DNA of 64,000 nucleotides from an uncultured Bacteroidota bacterium. GTDB taxonomy: Bacteria; Bacteroidota; Bacteroidia; Bacteroidales; F082. The notes below the pieces were generated by a model. That model was not told the origin of the DNA, made no database searches, and saw only the letters and a program-made list of their open reading frames with translations. The number at the start of each line of letters is the position of its first letter. The first letter of the stretch is position 1. This document shows positions 43,045 to 52,810 of the stretch, in pieces. A program made the translations under genes and the position numbers. The stretch spans positions 62,001-126,000 of the forward strand of contig CALDOI010000048.1 of the NCBI GenBank assembly GCA_937912115.1. The letters run 5' to 3'.

Positions 43045-43599
43045 TTATTCAGTTTTTATCTGGACTATCTTTCCATCATCATCTATTCTGATAATATGAG
43101 ACATTTGGTTTTTCGAGACTTGCATTCTATAAACAGAGCCTGGCATTCCCGGAGCTTCGATTCGTTCTTTGTAATCTGATATTTTCCAATTGCCAAACGA
43201 TGATTCCTTCAAGGCGGATGATATTTCCTCAGGTAGATTTACAATATGTGTTCTGGTTTCAAACCACTGGCCATAACGGTTAAATATTGCACGGCTGTTT
43301 TCGTTATTATTCAAAAATTCAACTTCATAATTTGAAGGTTCATTAAACTTATAAACCACAACTGTCCTTGGTTGATACCAGCCACTATAATATGATGGGC
43401 CATAATCTTCATACCAATATGCTATATTGGTTATATACCACATCTTAACAAAGGATTGAGGATACCGTAAGTTAAAATTCTTCCTTACTTCTTTTGGTAC
43501 ATTATTAGTCTCAATTATTTGACGATATGATTTCTGTCCCTGTCCGTAAAAACTAAAAGTAAGAGATACCAGAACCACTGTCAAGAAAAAGTTTTTCAT
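43045..43599 (-). CDS. periplasmic PepSY-like (BLIP-like fold) protein
   Basis: The protein has 184 residues. A signal peptide (NFFLTVVLVSLTFSFYGQ) precedes two copies of a BLIP/PepSY-like module of about 75 residues. Copy 1 is around VPKEVRKNFNLRYPQSFVKMW with YEVEFLNNNEN; copy 2 is around LPEEISSALKESSFGNWKI with YRMQVSKNQMSHII. The alternating V(P)xx(V/I)xxxFxxxYP pattern is typical of Bacteroidota periplasmic PepSY-like proteins, which often accompany two-component systems or redox membrane proteins. No partner is adjacent. The function is not known beyond possible protein binding. Confidence 0.78.
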   Translation of the reverse strand: MKNFFLTVVLVSLTFSFYGQGQKSYRQIIETNNVPKEVRKNFNLRYPQSFVKMWYITNIAYWYEDYGPSYYSGWYQPRTVVVYKFNEPSNYEVEFLNNNENSRAIFNRYGQWFETRTHIVNLPEEISSALKESSFGNWKISDYKERIEAPGMPGSVYRMQVSKNQMSHIIRIDDDGKIVQIKTE

Positions 43600-43733
43600 T
43601 TATATAAGTTAAGTTCTCTACAAAATTAGTATTATAATTATTAACTAGAAATTTTTATGTTTTAATTAACACATCAAAAAAATCATTTAAGTATAATTAA
43701 CATGTTGTACGTCTAATAAATTAAGTACTAATA

Positions 43734-44351
43734 TTACCAAAAAACAGCATATAACACAACCAAAATTATCAGTATCGCATAAGCCGAAATATTGAACACT
43801 TTTCCGGTATTAAAAGTATCACTTGTAAGATGAATTCCCTTTGGATCATACTCAAGTTTATTGGCTGAAAGGCTAACAAATACAATCACAACCATAGTAA
43901 TTAAAAACGTATAAAGCATTTGATCCATCCAAGGTAATTATAAAGAGGTTGCTTTTAAGGCTAATGCTACAGGAATTGAAACTAAAATCCCCACAATAGC
44001 TCCCTTATTGGTTGCTTTTTTATAGAATAACCCCATCATAAACACAGCAAGTATTACCGGACTTACTAATCCTGTATACTCTTGAATATACTGAAATGCC
44101 TGATCGATACTACCTAGCATTGGGGCAACAAGTACGGCAATTACCAATGCAACAGCTCCGCTAATTCTACCTACGCTTACATCATTATCATTACCATCCT
44201 CAATTGCCGCCGGCAAAACAAAACCATCATTATAATCGGTATGCTCACCTATTAAGTTTATTCTGCCTGGTGCATTTATTGAAAGTGGTGTGTTATTAAA
44301 GAGTTGAATAAACTTATTTTGAAGACTAATCTCTAAACTGGTTTTTGACAT
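43734..44351 (-). pseudogene. deletion chimera: galactokinase N-terminus fused to sodium/sugar symporter C-terminus, with an in-frame stop
   Basis: The reading frame starting at 44351 begins as a normal galactokinase, including the GHMP signature [13 protein letters not shown] and FVLPAAI (about residues 30-50). It then switches, around 44195-44205, to the C-terminal part of an SSS-family sugar symporter (SglT type: [44 protein letters not shown]). At 43938-43940 a TAA interrupts the frame, after which the symporter sequence resumes in the same frame (WMDQMLYTFLIT to LVVLYAVFW) down to 43734. Galactokinase and symporter genes are commonly neighbours, so one large in-frame deletion joined them. 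Neither protein can work. Confidence 0.85.
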
Positions 44352-44516
44352 CTTTAACTTAAATTATTTATACTGGAATATGACGAAATAGTAGTAATAC
44401 CAAATAATGATAATATGTGTATTAATTGTAGATAACTTTTAGTAAATCCATGGCTATTTTGGATCAATTATTTGATAATTGCACTAATATTGACAGCTCG
44501 TAATTAAGAGAATGAT

Positions 44517-46253
44517 ATGGCTGAATTACTTTCTATTATTGGAAAAGCTTTAACACTTATTGGTGCGCTGGGATTGTTTTTATATGGGATGAAACTCATG
44601 AGTGAGGCACTACAAAAAGTTGCCGGGAGTAAAATGAGGCAAATTCTTGCTGCAATGACAAACAGCCGAATTAAGGGTGTGCTAACGGGTATACTTGTAA
44701 CCACAACAATACAATCATCTTCTGCCACAACTGTTATGATAGTAAGTTTTGTAAACGCAGGATTGCTATCTTTAATTGCTTCTGTTGGCGTGATTATGGG
44801 TGCCAATATTGGAACAACAATAACTGCCTGGATAATTGCCTTACTGGGGTTTAAAGTCAGCCTTAGCTTCCTGTCGCTACCACTTATTGGAATTAGCTTT
44901 CCTCTTTTCTTTTCAAAAAATAGCACTCGAAAATCATGGGGTGAGTTCATCATTGGTTTTGCTATCCTGTTTATTGGATTACAATTTCTTAAGGAATCCG
45001 TTCCTGATATTAATGGAAATCCGGCAGCATTGAATTTTCTATCTTCTTTCACCGACCTTGGCTTTTTATCGGTATTGATATTCATCCTTGTTGGAACTGT
45101 GCTAACAGTTATCATTCAATCATCAAGTGCAACAATGGCTTTAACACTTGTAATGTGTTACAATGGACTAATCCCTTTCGAACTTGCGGCTGCTATGGTT
45201 TTGGGCGAAAATATAGGAACTACAATTACGGCTAATATTGCAGCATCGGTTGCAAATGTATCAGCTAAACGAACTGCCAGAGCCCATTTAATTTTTAATA
45301 TATTTGGTGTTCTTTGGATGGTTGCAATATTCCATTATTTTTTACTTGGAATTGATTTTTTTATGCAACAACAACATGGGGTTTCATTGCTAAAGACTAA
45401 TCTTACACAAAGTGATTTTGAAAGTGTAAAAGGAATATATCCAATCGGACTGGCAGTTTTTCATACTAGTTTCAATATTATTAATACACTTCTTTTGATA
45501 GGATTTGCCCCACTAATTGCAAAAGTAGCAACAATGATGGTTCCTGACAAAGGTGATGACGATGAAGAATTCAGATTACAATACATTAATTCTGGTTTGT
45601 TTTCCACAGGCGAACTGGCAATTATTCAAGCCCAAAAAGAGATTTCATATTTTGGCATCAGAATAGAAAAGATGTTCTCCTTTATCCAAAGTCTGATGAA
45701 CGAAGACCAAACGAAAAAGTATTATAAACTCATTTCAAAAATTGATAAATACGAACAAATAACCGATAATCTGGAGCTGGAAATTGCAATTTACCTAACC
45801 AAGGTTTCTGAAGGGGAATTAAGTAGGGAAAGCTCCAAAAAAGTAAGGGCGATGTTAAAGATAATCGATGACATGGAAAGCGTTGGAGACGCAATATTTC
45901 AACTTTCAAAAGTTATCGATAGTCAAAAACAAACAAAATTAAGATTTACCGAGCATCAATTAAACTCGCTACGCCAAATGAGTTCCCTTGTCAAAAAAGC
46001 ATTTGTTGAAATGAATAAAAACCTTGCTAAGGAATTTAGCCATGTGAGTATCGAAAATGCCACAATGATTGAAAAAATGATTAATGATAAAAGAAACTTA
46101 CTTCGTCAACAGCATGTTGAGGATCTTAAGGAAAAAAAATACAAACATAAAATCGGCTCCTACTATAGCGATTTGTTTTCAATAAATGAAAAAATTGGAG
46201 ATTATATTATTAATGTTAGCGAGGCCATAAATGAATATCAGAAAACTAAATAG
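44517..46253 (+). CDS. Na/Pi cotransporter family protein with PhoU-like C-terminal domain
   Basis: The protein has 578 residues. Two inverted membrane repeats each carry the QSSSAT signature (TTTIQSSSATTVMIVSF and TVIIQSSSATMALTL) together with GANIGTTIT and GENIGTTITA, all diagnostic of NptA/NPT2-type transporters. About eight transmembrane helices reach residue ~340. The C-terminal ~210 residues are a cytoplasmic helical PhoU-like domain (SYFGIRIEKMFSF; MLKIIDDMESVGDAIFQLSK). It should import phosphate with sodium, gated by the PhoU-like part. It is convergent with the next gene, 9 nt apart, and divergent from the galK/symporter remnant. Confidence 0.92.
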   Translation: MAELLSIIGKALTLIGALGLFLYGMKLMSEALQKVAGSKMRQILAAMTNSRIKGVLTGILVTTTIQSSSATTVMIVSFVNAGLLSLIASVGVIMGANIGTTITAWIIALLGFKVSLSFLSLPLIGISFPLFFSKNSTRKSWGEFIIGFAILFIGLQFLKESVPDINGNPAALNFLSSFTDLGFLSVLIFILVGTVLTVIIQSSSATMALTLVMCYNGLIPFELAAAMVLGENIGTTITANIAASVANVSAKRTARAHLIFNIFGVLWMVAIFHYFLLGIDFFMQQQHGVSLLKTNLTQSDFESVKGIYPIGLAVFHTSFNIINTLLLIGFAPLIAKVATMMVPDKGDDDEEFRLQYINSGLFSTGELAIIQAQKEISYFGIRIEKMFSFIQSLMNEDQTKKYYKLISKIDKYEQITDNLELEIAIYLTKVSEGELSRESSKKVRAMLKIIDDMESVGDAIFQLSKVIDSQKQTKLRFTEHQLNSLRQMSSLVKKAFVEMNKNLAKEFSHVSIENATMIEKMINDKRNLLRQQHVEDLKEKKYKHKIGSYYSDLFSINEKIGDYIINVSEAINEYQKTK

Positions 46254-46262
46254 ACAAAAAAA

Positions 46263-47342
46263 CTATTCAGCTGCTTCATTCATTTTCAACCACCACAGAA
46301 AAATATTGTAACCCAAAGATAGAATCACCGCACCAATAAATAACCCGATAATTCCGTTTAACATAAAACCACCTATGGCTCCCAGAAAAATTACCAGGGT
46401 TGGAGCAGGAGCTTTGCGTCCCATAACCATTGGTTTTATAACATTATCAATCAACGATATAAAAACCATCCATATGGTAAGCAACACCGCTGTTAAAACA
46501 TCACCGGTCATAAACATATAAATGGAAATAGGAATAATTATTGGTCCTATTCCAACCTGAATAATTGCAAGCATTAAGCAAATTACCGACCAAATACCTG
46601 CAAAAGGAACTCCTGCAATAACTAACCCAATACCAAATAATATTGCTTGCATAAATGCTACGCCAAGAATTCCTTTGGCAACATTTCTTATGGTAATTAT
46701 AGAATCCTGAATAAACTGTTTCCCTTTTGTTCCTATTAATCTGTTCCCAATGCTATCAGCCGATTTTCGTCCTTCTTCAGAATAAGCCAATAAAATGCCG
46801 CCAATTATAATGGCAAGTATAAATTGAAGAAACCCTGATCCTGCTCCACCTAAACTATCAAGAAACCATAGCCCAACGGTTTTAATTTGGGCCGAATTGT
46901 CGGAAATTAGTACATCAAGATGCTCTGATGCTTTTAGCCAAAAATCATAGGTTGCATTACCAATAACAGGCCAATCTTTAACACTTAAACTTGGAGGTGG
47001 GACAATAGCTTTGTCGCTTGATAATAATTCCTTTGCGATACCAATATTTTTTACCATGGAATTAGTGATAAAACCGGTAGGTACAAAAATAATTGCAAGA
47101 AGAAGTAGGGTGACTATTGTTGATGCTAATTTTCGCTTTCCGTTAAGTTTTTTCACTAGAAAGCTATAAAATGGAAACATTGCAATAGCAAGAATTAAAC
47201 CCCAGGCTATAATCATAAAAAATGGTTGTATCAAAGCAAAACACCAGCCAAATAGAACTACTAATACCGTAAGCCTGATGGTCGCTTCTATTAATTTGCT
47301 GGTGAATCTATCCTGTTCAATTAATGCGGAGTCTTTTTTCAT
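46263..47342 (-). CDS. AI-2E family transporter (PerM/TqsA-like)
   Basis: The protein has about 359 residues with eight predicted transmembrane helices in the family pattern: two N-terminal helices (ATIRLTVLVVLFGWCFALIQPF; FFMIIAWGLILAIAMFPFY), a cytoplasmic/periplasmic helical segment (LSVKDWPVIGNATYDFWLK), and the conserved C-terminal core (VAKGILGVAFMQAILFGIG; VGIGPIIIPISIYM; NVIKPMVMGRKAPAPTLVIFLGAIGG). Members export autoinducer-2 or act as Na+/H+ antiporters, so the substrate is open. The ATG at 47342 gives the usual short charged N-terminus; an upstream in-frame start at 47393 is less likely. Confidence 0.88.
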   Translation of the reverse strand: MKKDSALIEQDRFTSKLIEATIRLTVLVVLFGWCFALIQPFFMIIAWGLILAIAMFPFYSFLVKKLNGKRKLASTIVTLLLLAIIFVPTGFITNSMVKNIGIAKELLSSDKAIVPPPSLSVKDWPVIGNATYDFWLKASEHLDVLISDNSAQIKTVGLWFLDSLGGAGSGFLQFILAIIIGGILLAYSEEGRKSADSIGNRLIGTKGKQFIQDSIITIRNVAKGILGVAFMQAILFGIGLVIAGVPFAGIWSVICLMLAIIQVGIGPIIIPISIYMFMTGDVLTAVLLTIWMVFISLIDNVIKPMVMGRKAPAPTLVIFLGAIGGFMLNGIIGLFIGAVILSLGYNIFLWWLKMNEAAE

Positions 47343-47483
47343 AAAATCTAATATTGGTTTGTATGGTAATATTACGAAAAAAAGATCCATCATTTTAGCT
47401 AGATAATCATTTGTTCAAAATTTATGCCTTTTCGTTTTATGTCATTATATAAATTCATAACTAATATCTTTACAAAAACATAA

Positions 47484-47884
47484 CTAAACTTTTTAAGTCA
47501 GTTACAATACAAGGTATACTTCAAATCTATTTCATTTGTGTTATTATCCGGTAATGTTAGCACCAAATCAAAATTCAATGCATCTGGCCTTACAGCGAAT
47601 TTAAGGGGTGCCGGAAACATATATGGAACAGGCGTGCTAACAGTTAATGGAACTAGTGACAAAAGTATTGTGCGAGTTGAAGGTGTTGGGGGTTTGATGG
47701 ATCCGAATTTGAAACATCTGATATGAACGTAACTGTTTCCGGAGTTGGAGGGGCAAAAGTTAACGCCACCGATATATTAACAGCCACATTAAATGGTGTA
47801 GGTTCTATAAAATATGATGGTAATCCTGGTACAACCAACCTGAATACAAATGGTATTGGGGTTATAAAAAAGGCTGATTTTTAA
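47484..47884 (+). pseudogene. decayed GIN-domain (DUF2807) protein gene with frameshift
   Basis: Two overlapping frames together give one GIN/DUF2807 beta-helix-like sequence: NASGLTANLRGAGNIYGTGV and DKSIVRVEGVG in the first, then NVTVSGVGGAKVNATDIL and LTATLNGVGSIKYDG in the second, ending IGVIKKADF at 47882. The switch occurs at a run of five G at 47688-47692, consistent with a one-base indel. The signal peptide and front half are also missing, since the frame is open only from 47484 after a TAA. Intact members are exported proteins of unknown function. Confidence 0.7.
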
Positions 47885-47889
47885 AATAG

Positions 47890-48072
47890 TTAAGTGATAC
47901 TGTGAAATATAAGGGCAGAGCGAAGTCCTCCATTGATTAAATCACATGTCAAGGTAAATTCGCCCCATATACTACCTATCGAAATTTCCCTCCCAATTGG
48001 TTCTGCTAACTGAAATAGTTGGCTACTCATATTCTCAATATTATTCAGCGTTAGTGTTCTTCTGTTTTCGGT
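47890..48072 (-). pseudogene. short unidentified minus-strand open stretch, possible gene tail
   Basis: An open frame of about 60 codons ends at 47890 and contains an ATG at 48030 giving a 46-residue product (MSSQLFQLAEPIGREISIG...ALIFHSIT). Its composition is protein-like and unlike the surrounding AT-rich spacer, but it matches no family that I recognise. It is more likely the remnant of a displaced gene than a working one. Confidence 0.25.
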
Positions 48073-48123
48073 TTAAAATACCTAAAAGGCAATAAAAAGA
48101 AAGTGAAGAAACAATATTTATAT

Positions 48124-48137
48124 ATGATACATATCAT
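48124..48137. promoter_or_regulatory. FNR/CRP-type binding site upstream of the nar operon
   Basis: ATGAT-ACAT-ATCAT is a 14-bp palindrome with the core TGATnnnnATCA of FNR-type sites (E. coli consensus TTGATnnnnATCAA). The symmetry extends further with one mismatch (ATATATGATA/TATCATGTAT). It lies about 180 nt before the cytochrome c ATG and is the natural target for the two Crp/Fnr regulators encoded at the operon's end. Confidence 0.55.
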
Positions 48138-48200
48138 GTATTAATACTTGCTATTAAAGTACTTGTATTCTTAAAATGCATTTATATCACAGGCATTCAG

Positions 48201-48208
48201 TATATTTG
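48201..48208 (+). promoter_or_regulatory. candidate -7 element (TATATTTG) of the nar operon
   Basis: TATATTTG matches TAnnTTTG. It would start transcription near 48215, about 105 nt before the cytochrome c ATG at 48320. No -33 element is visible at the right spacing, consistent with an activated promoter. The FNR-type palindrome is centred about 84 nt upstream of that start. Confidence 0.4.
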
Positions 48209-48319
48209 GGTCATGTGTTTTATTTAGAATCTATATAAATTATGATTTGGCGCATATTATATGGTTTTCAAATTCAAAATAGTAATACTTTTATACTCCA
48301 AATTTTTAATGGCATTTTT

Positions 48320-49168
48320 ATGAAATATCATCTAAAGAAATCACTTCTCGTTGCACTGGGAATCCTTACTTTTATGTTAAGCAAAGCTGATGAGGGTCAG
48401 GAGCTATTTACAAAACTTTGTTCTCCTTGTCACACAGTTGGTAAAGGTAGATTAGTTGGGCCGGATCTTAAAAATATATCTGACATAAGATCCCCGGAGT
48501 GGCTTACTTCTTTTATTCAATCATCACAATCCCTTATTAATAGCGGTGATATTGATGCTGTGGCAATCTACAAAGAGTATAACAACCTACTAATGCCCGA
48601 CCAGCCAGTTGATGCCGGACAAGTTAATGCAATTATTGTCTATATTAAGGAGGCTGGTTCAGGAATCTCAGCAGAAGGAAGTCAAGAATTGGCAGTTGAC
48701 TTATTGGAAAACGCAACACCACAAAATATTATTGATGGACGACAGATTTTTTCGGGAAAAACAAGACTTACAAATGGAGGTGCATCTTGTATTTCGTGCC
48801 ATAAAGTAAAAGACGACAATGTTTTCAGCAGTGGCACACTTGCCAAAGATCTTACCGAAACACATGAAATAATGGGAAGTGCAGGAGTTTCTGCAATAAT
48901 AAGTAATCCTCCATTTCCTGCCATGGCGGTAACTTATGCTAAAAACAAACTCACCGTAGATGAGGTTTTTAACCTTACAGCATACTTACAGTGGGTTAGT
49001 AAGGAAAGGTATTATCAGCATCCTGTAAGTTTTGGTACAACCTTCGTTATTTTCGGAATAATAATATTTATAATGCTTCTTCTTTCCATCATAGTACTTT
49101 ACTTCAAACGAAAGAAAAAAAGCGTTAATCATGAAATACTCAACAGGCAATCCCCGGTAATAAACTAA
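48320..49168 (+). CDS. membrane-tethered diheme cytochrome c of the nitrate reductase operon (NarC-like)
   Basis: The protein has 282 residues. A signal peptide ([15 protein letters not shown]) is followed by two cytochrome c domains with heme motifs C34-SPC-H38 and C157-ISC-H161. A C-terminal helix ([22 protein letters not shown]) anchors it with a basic tail inside. The ATG at 48320 is used because it yields the signal peptide; a start at 48242 does not. It is the first gene of the nar operon, the same place as narC in Thermus, where a diheme cytochrome c assists NarGHI. A periplasmic electron-transfer role between quinol pool, NarI and other acceptors is inferred. Confidence 0.88.
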   Translation: MKYHLKKSLLVALGILTFMLSKADEGQELFTKLCSPCHTVGKGRLVGPDLKNISDIRSPEWLTSFIQSSQSLINSGDIDAVAIYKEYNNLLMPDQPVDAGQVNAIIVYIKEAGSGISAEGSQELAVDLLENATPQNIIDGRQIFSGKTRLTNGGASCISCHKVKDDNVFSSGTLAKDLTETHEIMGSAGVSAIISNPPFPAMAVTYAKNKLTVDEVFNLTAYLQWVSKERYYQHPVSFGTTFVIFGIIIFIMLLLSIIVLYFKRKKKSVNHEILNRQSPVIN

Positions 49169-49184
49169 GCAAAAAATAATATAT

Positions 49185-52100
49185 ATGAGCTGGATAAAAG
49201 ATCTAATCTCCCCTAGTACCAGAAAATGGGAAGAACTTTACAGAAACAGATGGCAGCACGATAAAGTAGTTCGCAGCACACACGGTGTAAATTGTACAGG
49301 TGGATGTAGTTGGAATATTCATGTAAAAGACGGTATCGTGGTTTGGGAAACACAAGCAATGGATTATCCATTACTTGAAAAATCTTTACCGCCATATGAG
49401 CCTCGTGGTTGCCAACGTGGAATTTCATTTTCATGGTATTTGTACAGCCCTATCAGGGTAAAATACCCTATGATCCGTGGAGCTCTGATAGATATTTTCA
49501 ATGAAGAAAAAGCCAAAACGGGCGATGCTTTAAAAGCATGGGAAAATATTCAGACAAATCCCGAAACCCGTCGCAGGTATCAAAAAGCAAGGGGAAAAGG
49601 TGGTTTCAGAAGAGCAACCTGGGACGAAGCAAAAGAAATTATTGCAGCTTCAAATATTTATACTGTTAAAAAATATGGTCCCGACCGTTTGACCGGTTTC
49701 TCCCCCATCCCCGCAATGTCGATGCTTAGTTATGCCGCAGGATCGAGGTTTTTACAATTAATGGGTGGTGTAAATCTTAGCTTCTACGACTGGTATTGCG
49801 ATCTACCAAACTCATTCCCCGAAATTTGGGGAGAGCAAACAGATGTTGCAGAAAGTGCCGATTGGTACAACTCAAAGTTTATTGCCGTTATGGGAGCAAA
49901 CCTTGGAATGACGCGTACACCCGATGTACACTTCTTCTCCGAGTCCCGTCACAACGGAACCAAAACAGTGGTTTTTGCCCCCGACTTTAATATGGTGGCA
50001 AAGTATGCCGACAAATGGGTTCCCGTTCATGCAGGGCAAGATGGTGCTTTTTGGATGGCTGTTACACATGTTATATTAAAAGAATACCATTACGAAAAAC
50101 AAACACCCTATTTTATTGATTATACCAAGAAATTTACTGATAGTCCTTTCCTCGTTGAAGTAATTGAACAAGATGGAAAACTTGTTCCTGGCAGATTGTT
50201 AAGAGCCAGCTCAATTGATAAGTATAAAGATATTGAAAAAGGCGATTGGAAATTTCTGAATATTGATTCCGAAACAGGTGATTTTGTTTGCCCGGGAGGA
50301 AGCTCCGGCCACCGTTGGGATGGCAAAGACGGCAACTGGAATATGAAATTTGAAGATGCTGAAACCGGTAAGCCATATGATCCTGTACTTACATTATTGG
50401 AAAATAACGATGAAGTACTTCAGGTTGAATTTATTGAATATGGAAAAACCATTTCTGCACAACGGGGTGTTCCTGTTAAACGTGTTAAAACTGTTGAAGG
50501 AGAAGTAACAGTTACAACTGTTTACGACCTTATTATGGCTCAATACGGTGTAGATCGTGGCCTTGGTGGTGATTATCCCACAACTTACGATGATAAAGAA
50601 GCCGCTTATACACCTTCGTGGCAGGAGATATTTACCGGAATAGGTCCGAAAACAGTACTGCAGTTTTCACACGAATGGGCAAGAACAGCAGAAACAACTC
50701 ATGGAAAATGCAGCATTATAATTGGTGCTGGCATCAACCATTGGTATCATAATAATCTGATTTACCGCGCTGGAACCATGGCACTGATGCTTACTGGATG
50801 TATTGGTGTTAATGGTGGCGGTATGAATCACTATGTTGGTCAGGAAAAACTGGCACCAACTGATTCGTGGGCTACAATAATGGCCGGTAAAGACTGGCAA
50901 AAAGGAGTTCGTTTACAGCAGGCACCTATATGGCATTATATCAATTCCAATCAGTGGCGCTATGATGGTAACCAGGCGGATTACAATACAGTTCCAAAAA
51001 ATGAACTTAGCTCAATGCACTCTGCGGATATGACGGTAAAAGCCGTTAAAAATGGCTGGATGCCTTTTTATCCTCAATATAACAAGAGTAATCTGGATAT
51101 TGTAACTGATGCTGAGAAGGCAGGTGCTACAACTGATGATGAAATTAAGGACTACGTAGTTGACCAGTTAAAGAAAAAAGAGCTGGAATATTCAGTGGTT
51201 GAACCTGATGAAGAAATCAACTTCCCCAGAGTATGGTATATTTGGAGGGGTAATGCAATAGCAGGAAGCGCTAAAGGTCATGAGTTCTTCCTGAAGCATT
51301 ATCTGGGAACACATAACAATTCGATAGCCGATGAGGTAGCTGATCAATTTGTAAAAGATATAAAATTCAGGAGCGAAAATCCTGAAGGAAAAATGGACTT
51401 GATTGTCAACCTTAATTTCAGGATGGATACTTCAGCCCTCTATTCCGATATAGTGCTTCCGGCTGCATCATGGTACGAGAAAACAGACCTCAACAGTACC
51501 GACATGCATTCATTTATTCACCCGCTATCACCTGCAATTGCTCCTGTTTGGGAATCAAAAAGTGATTGGGTGATATTCCGTGAAATTGCAAAAGCAACCA
51601 GCGAGTTGGCAAAGACACACTTTAACAAACCAATACGCGACCTGGTTAATGTACCAATATCTCATGATAGTGCAGGTGAAATCTCTCAAAGTGAAATAAA
51701 AGACTGGAGTAAAGGTGAGTGTGAACCTATTCCTGGAAAAACAATGCACAATATGGTTATTGTTGATCGTGATTATACTAAGATCTATGATAAGTTCATC
51801 AGCCTTGGGCCTAATATTAGAAATGGACTTGGCGCCCATGGTAATAGCTATCAGTGCGCCGATTTTTATGAGGAAATGTTAAAGGACAAGGATCATCTTC
51901 AGGAAGTTGATGGAAAAAAATACCCCTCTCTATATGAAGATGAAGAAGCTGCAAATGCGGTATTAAATCTTTCCAGTTTAACAAATGGAATTCTGAGTAC
52001 AAGAGCCTATGAAGGGGCCGAAAAAAGGACAGGTCTTAAGTTAGCCGATATAAGTGAGGGAAGTGAAGATGTTAATATTAAATACAAAGACCTTCAGGCA

Positions 52101-52796
52101 AAACCACATAGATATAACCAATCACCTGTATGGTCGGGTTTAATGAATGATGGTCGTGCTTACTCAGCTTATACTTATAATGTTGAGCGTCTTGTTCCAT
52201 GGCGTACCCTTACCGGACGTCAACATTTTTATCTGGATCATGAAGGATATATTAAGTTTGGTGAGCATTTGCCTACTTATAAACCATCTCCAAAACCAGA
52301 GGCCTACGGTGAATTACGCGTGACGGTGGCAATGGGAAAAGCAAAAATGCTCAATGTACTTACACCTCACGGAAAATGGCATATTCACTCTACATATGGT
52401 GATACACTTAGGATGCTTACACTATCCAGAGGCATGGAACCCTGTTGGTTAAGCGTGGAAGATGCTGCTGACTTAGGAATTAAAGATAACGACTGGGTAG
52501 AAGTATTTAACGACAATGGGGTATATTCAACCAGGGCATGCGTTAGCGCAAGGATTCCGAAAGGAGTTTGTTTTGTATATCACGCTGTTGAACGTACATA
52601 TTCCACTCCAAAATCTCAGATTAGAGGTGGAAAGCGGTCCGGTAATAACAATAGCTTTACCCGCGTACATCTTAAACCAAACCTAATGGTTGGGGGTTAC
52701 GGACAATTTACCTATCATTTTAATTATTGGGGACCCGTTGGAGTAAACCGCGACACATTTGTACTGGTTCAAAAAATGGAAAAAGTTGAATTTTAA
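49185..52796 (+). CDS. narG: respiratory nitrate reductase alpha subunit
   Basis: This 1,203-residue molybdopterin enzyme matches membrane-bound NarG. The N-terminal FS0 [4Fe-4S] cluster ligands are His33, Cys37, Cys41 and Cys76 ([20 protein letters not shown]). Asp206 in YDWYCDLP is the expected molybdenum ligand. Conserved blocks include [25 protein letters not shown] and WHIHSTYGD. It has no twin-arginine export signal, so it should face the cytoplasm, reducing nitrate to nitrite with the bis-MGD cofactor. It lies 16 nt after the cytochrome gene and 14 nt before narH. The cofactor synthesis genes are not in this window. Confidence 0.98.
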   Translation: MSWIKDLISPSTRKWEELYRNRWQHDKVVRSTHGVNCTGGCSWNIHVKDGIVVWETQAMDYPLLEKSLPPYEPRGCQRGISFSWYLYSPIRVKYPMIRGALIDIFNEEKAKTGDALKAWENIQTNPETRRRYQKARGKGGFRRATWDEAKEIIAASNIYTVKKYGPDRLTGFSPIPAMSMLSYAAGSRFLQLMGGVNLSFYDWYCDLPNSFPEIWGEQTDVAESADWYNSKFIAVMGANLGMTRTPDVHFFSESRHNGTKTVVFAPDFNMVAKYADKWVPVHAGQDGAFWMAVTHVILKEYHYEKQTPYFIDYTKKFTDSPFLVEVIEQDGKLVPGRLLRASSIDKYKDIEKGDWKFLNIDSETGDFVCPGGSSGHRWDGKDGNWNMKFEDAETGKPYDPVLTLLENNDEVLQVEFIEYGKTISAQRGVPVKRVKTVEGEVTVTTVYDLIMAQYGVDRGLGGDYPTTYDDKEAAYTPSWQEIFTGIGPKTVLQFSHEWARTAETTHGKCSIIIGAGINHWYHNNLIYRAGTMALMLTGCIGVNGGGMNHYVGQEKLAPTDSWATIMAGKDWQKGVRLQQAPIWHYINSNQWRYDGNQADYNTVPKNELSSMHSADMTVKAVKNGWMPFYPQYNKSNLDIVTDAEKAGATTDDEIKDYVVDQLKKKELEYSVVEPDEEINFPRVWYIWRGNAIAGSAKGHEFFLKHYLGTHNNSIADEVADQFVKDIKFRSENPEGKMDLIVNLNFRMDTSALYSDIVLPAASWYEKTDLNSTDMHSFIHPLSPAIAPVWESKSDWVIFREIAKATSELAKTHFNKPIRDLVNVPISHDSAGEISQSEIKDWSKGECEPIPGKTMHNMVIVDRDYTKIYDKFISLGPNIRNGLGAHGNSYQCADFYEEMLKDKDHLQEVDGKKYPSLYEDEEAANAVLNLSSLTNGILSTRAYEGAEKRTGLKLADISEGSEDVNIKYKDLQAKPHRYNQSPVWSGLMNDGRAYSAYTYNVERLVPWRTLTGRQHFYLDHEGYIKFGEHLPTYKPSPKPEAYGELRVTVAMGKAKMLNVLTPHGKWHIHSTYGDTLRMLTLSRGMEPCWLSVEDAADLGIKDNDWVEVFNDNGVYSTRACVSARIPKGVCFVYHAVERTYSTPKSQIRGGKRSGNNNSFTRVHLKPNLMVGGYGQFTYHFNYWGPVGVNRDTFVLVQKMEKVEF

Positions 52797-52810
52797 AACA
52801 GGATTATAAC

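Noticed and set aside
44504-45115. A 203-codon minus-strand open frame over the Na/Pi cotransporter gene
   Set aside because: It lies wholly antisense to the conserved QSSSAT-containing membrane domain and has no recognisable protein features.
48242-48319. Upstream in-frame ATG as start of the diheme cytochrome c
   Set aside because: The extension would bury the signal peptide inside the protein, while the ATG at 48320 gives a normal one.
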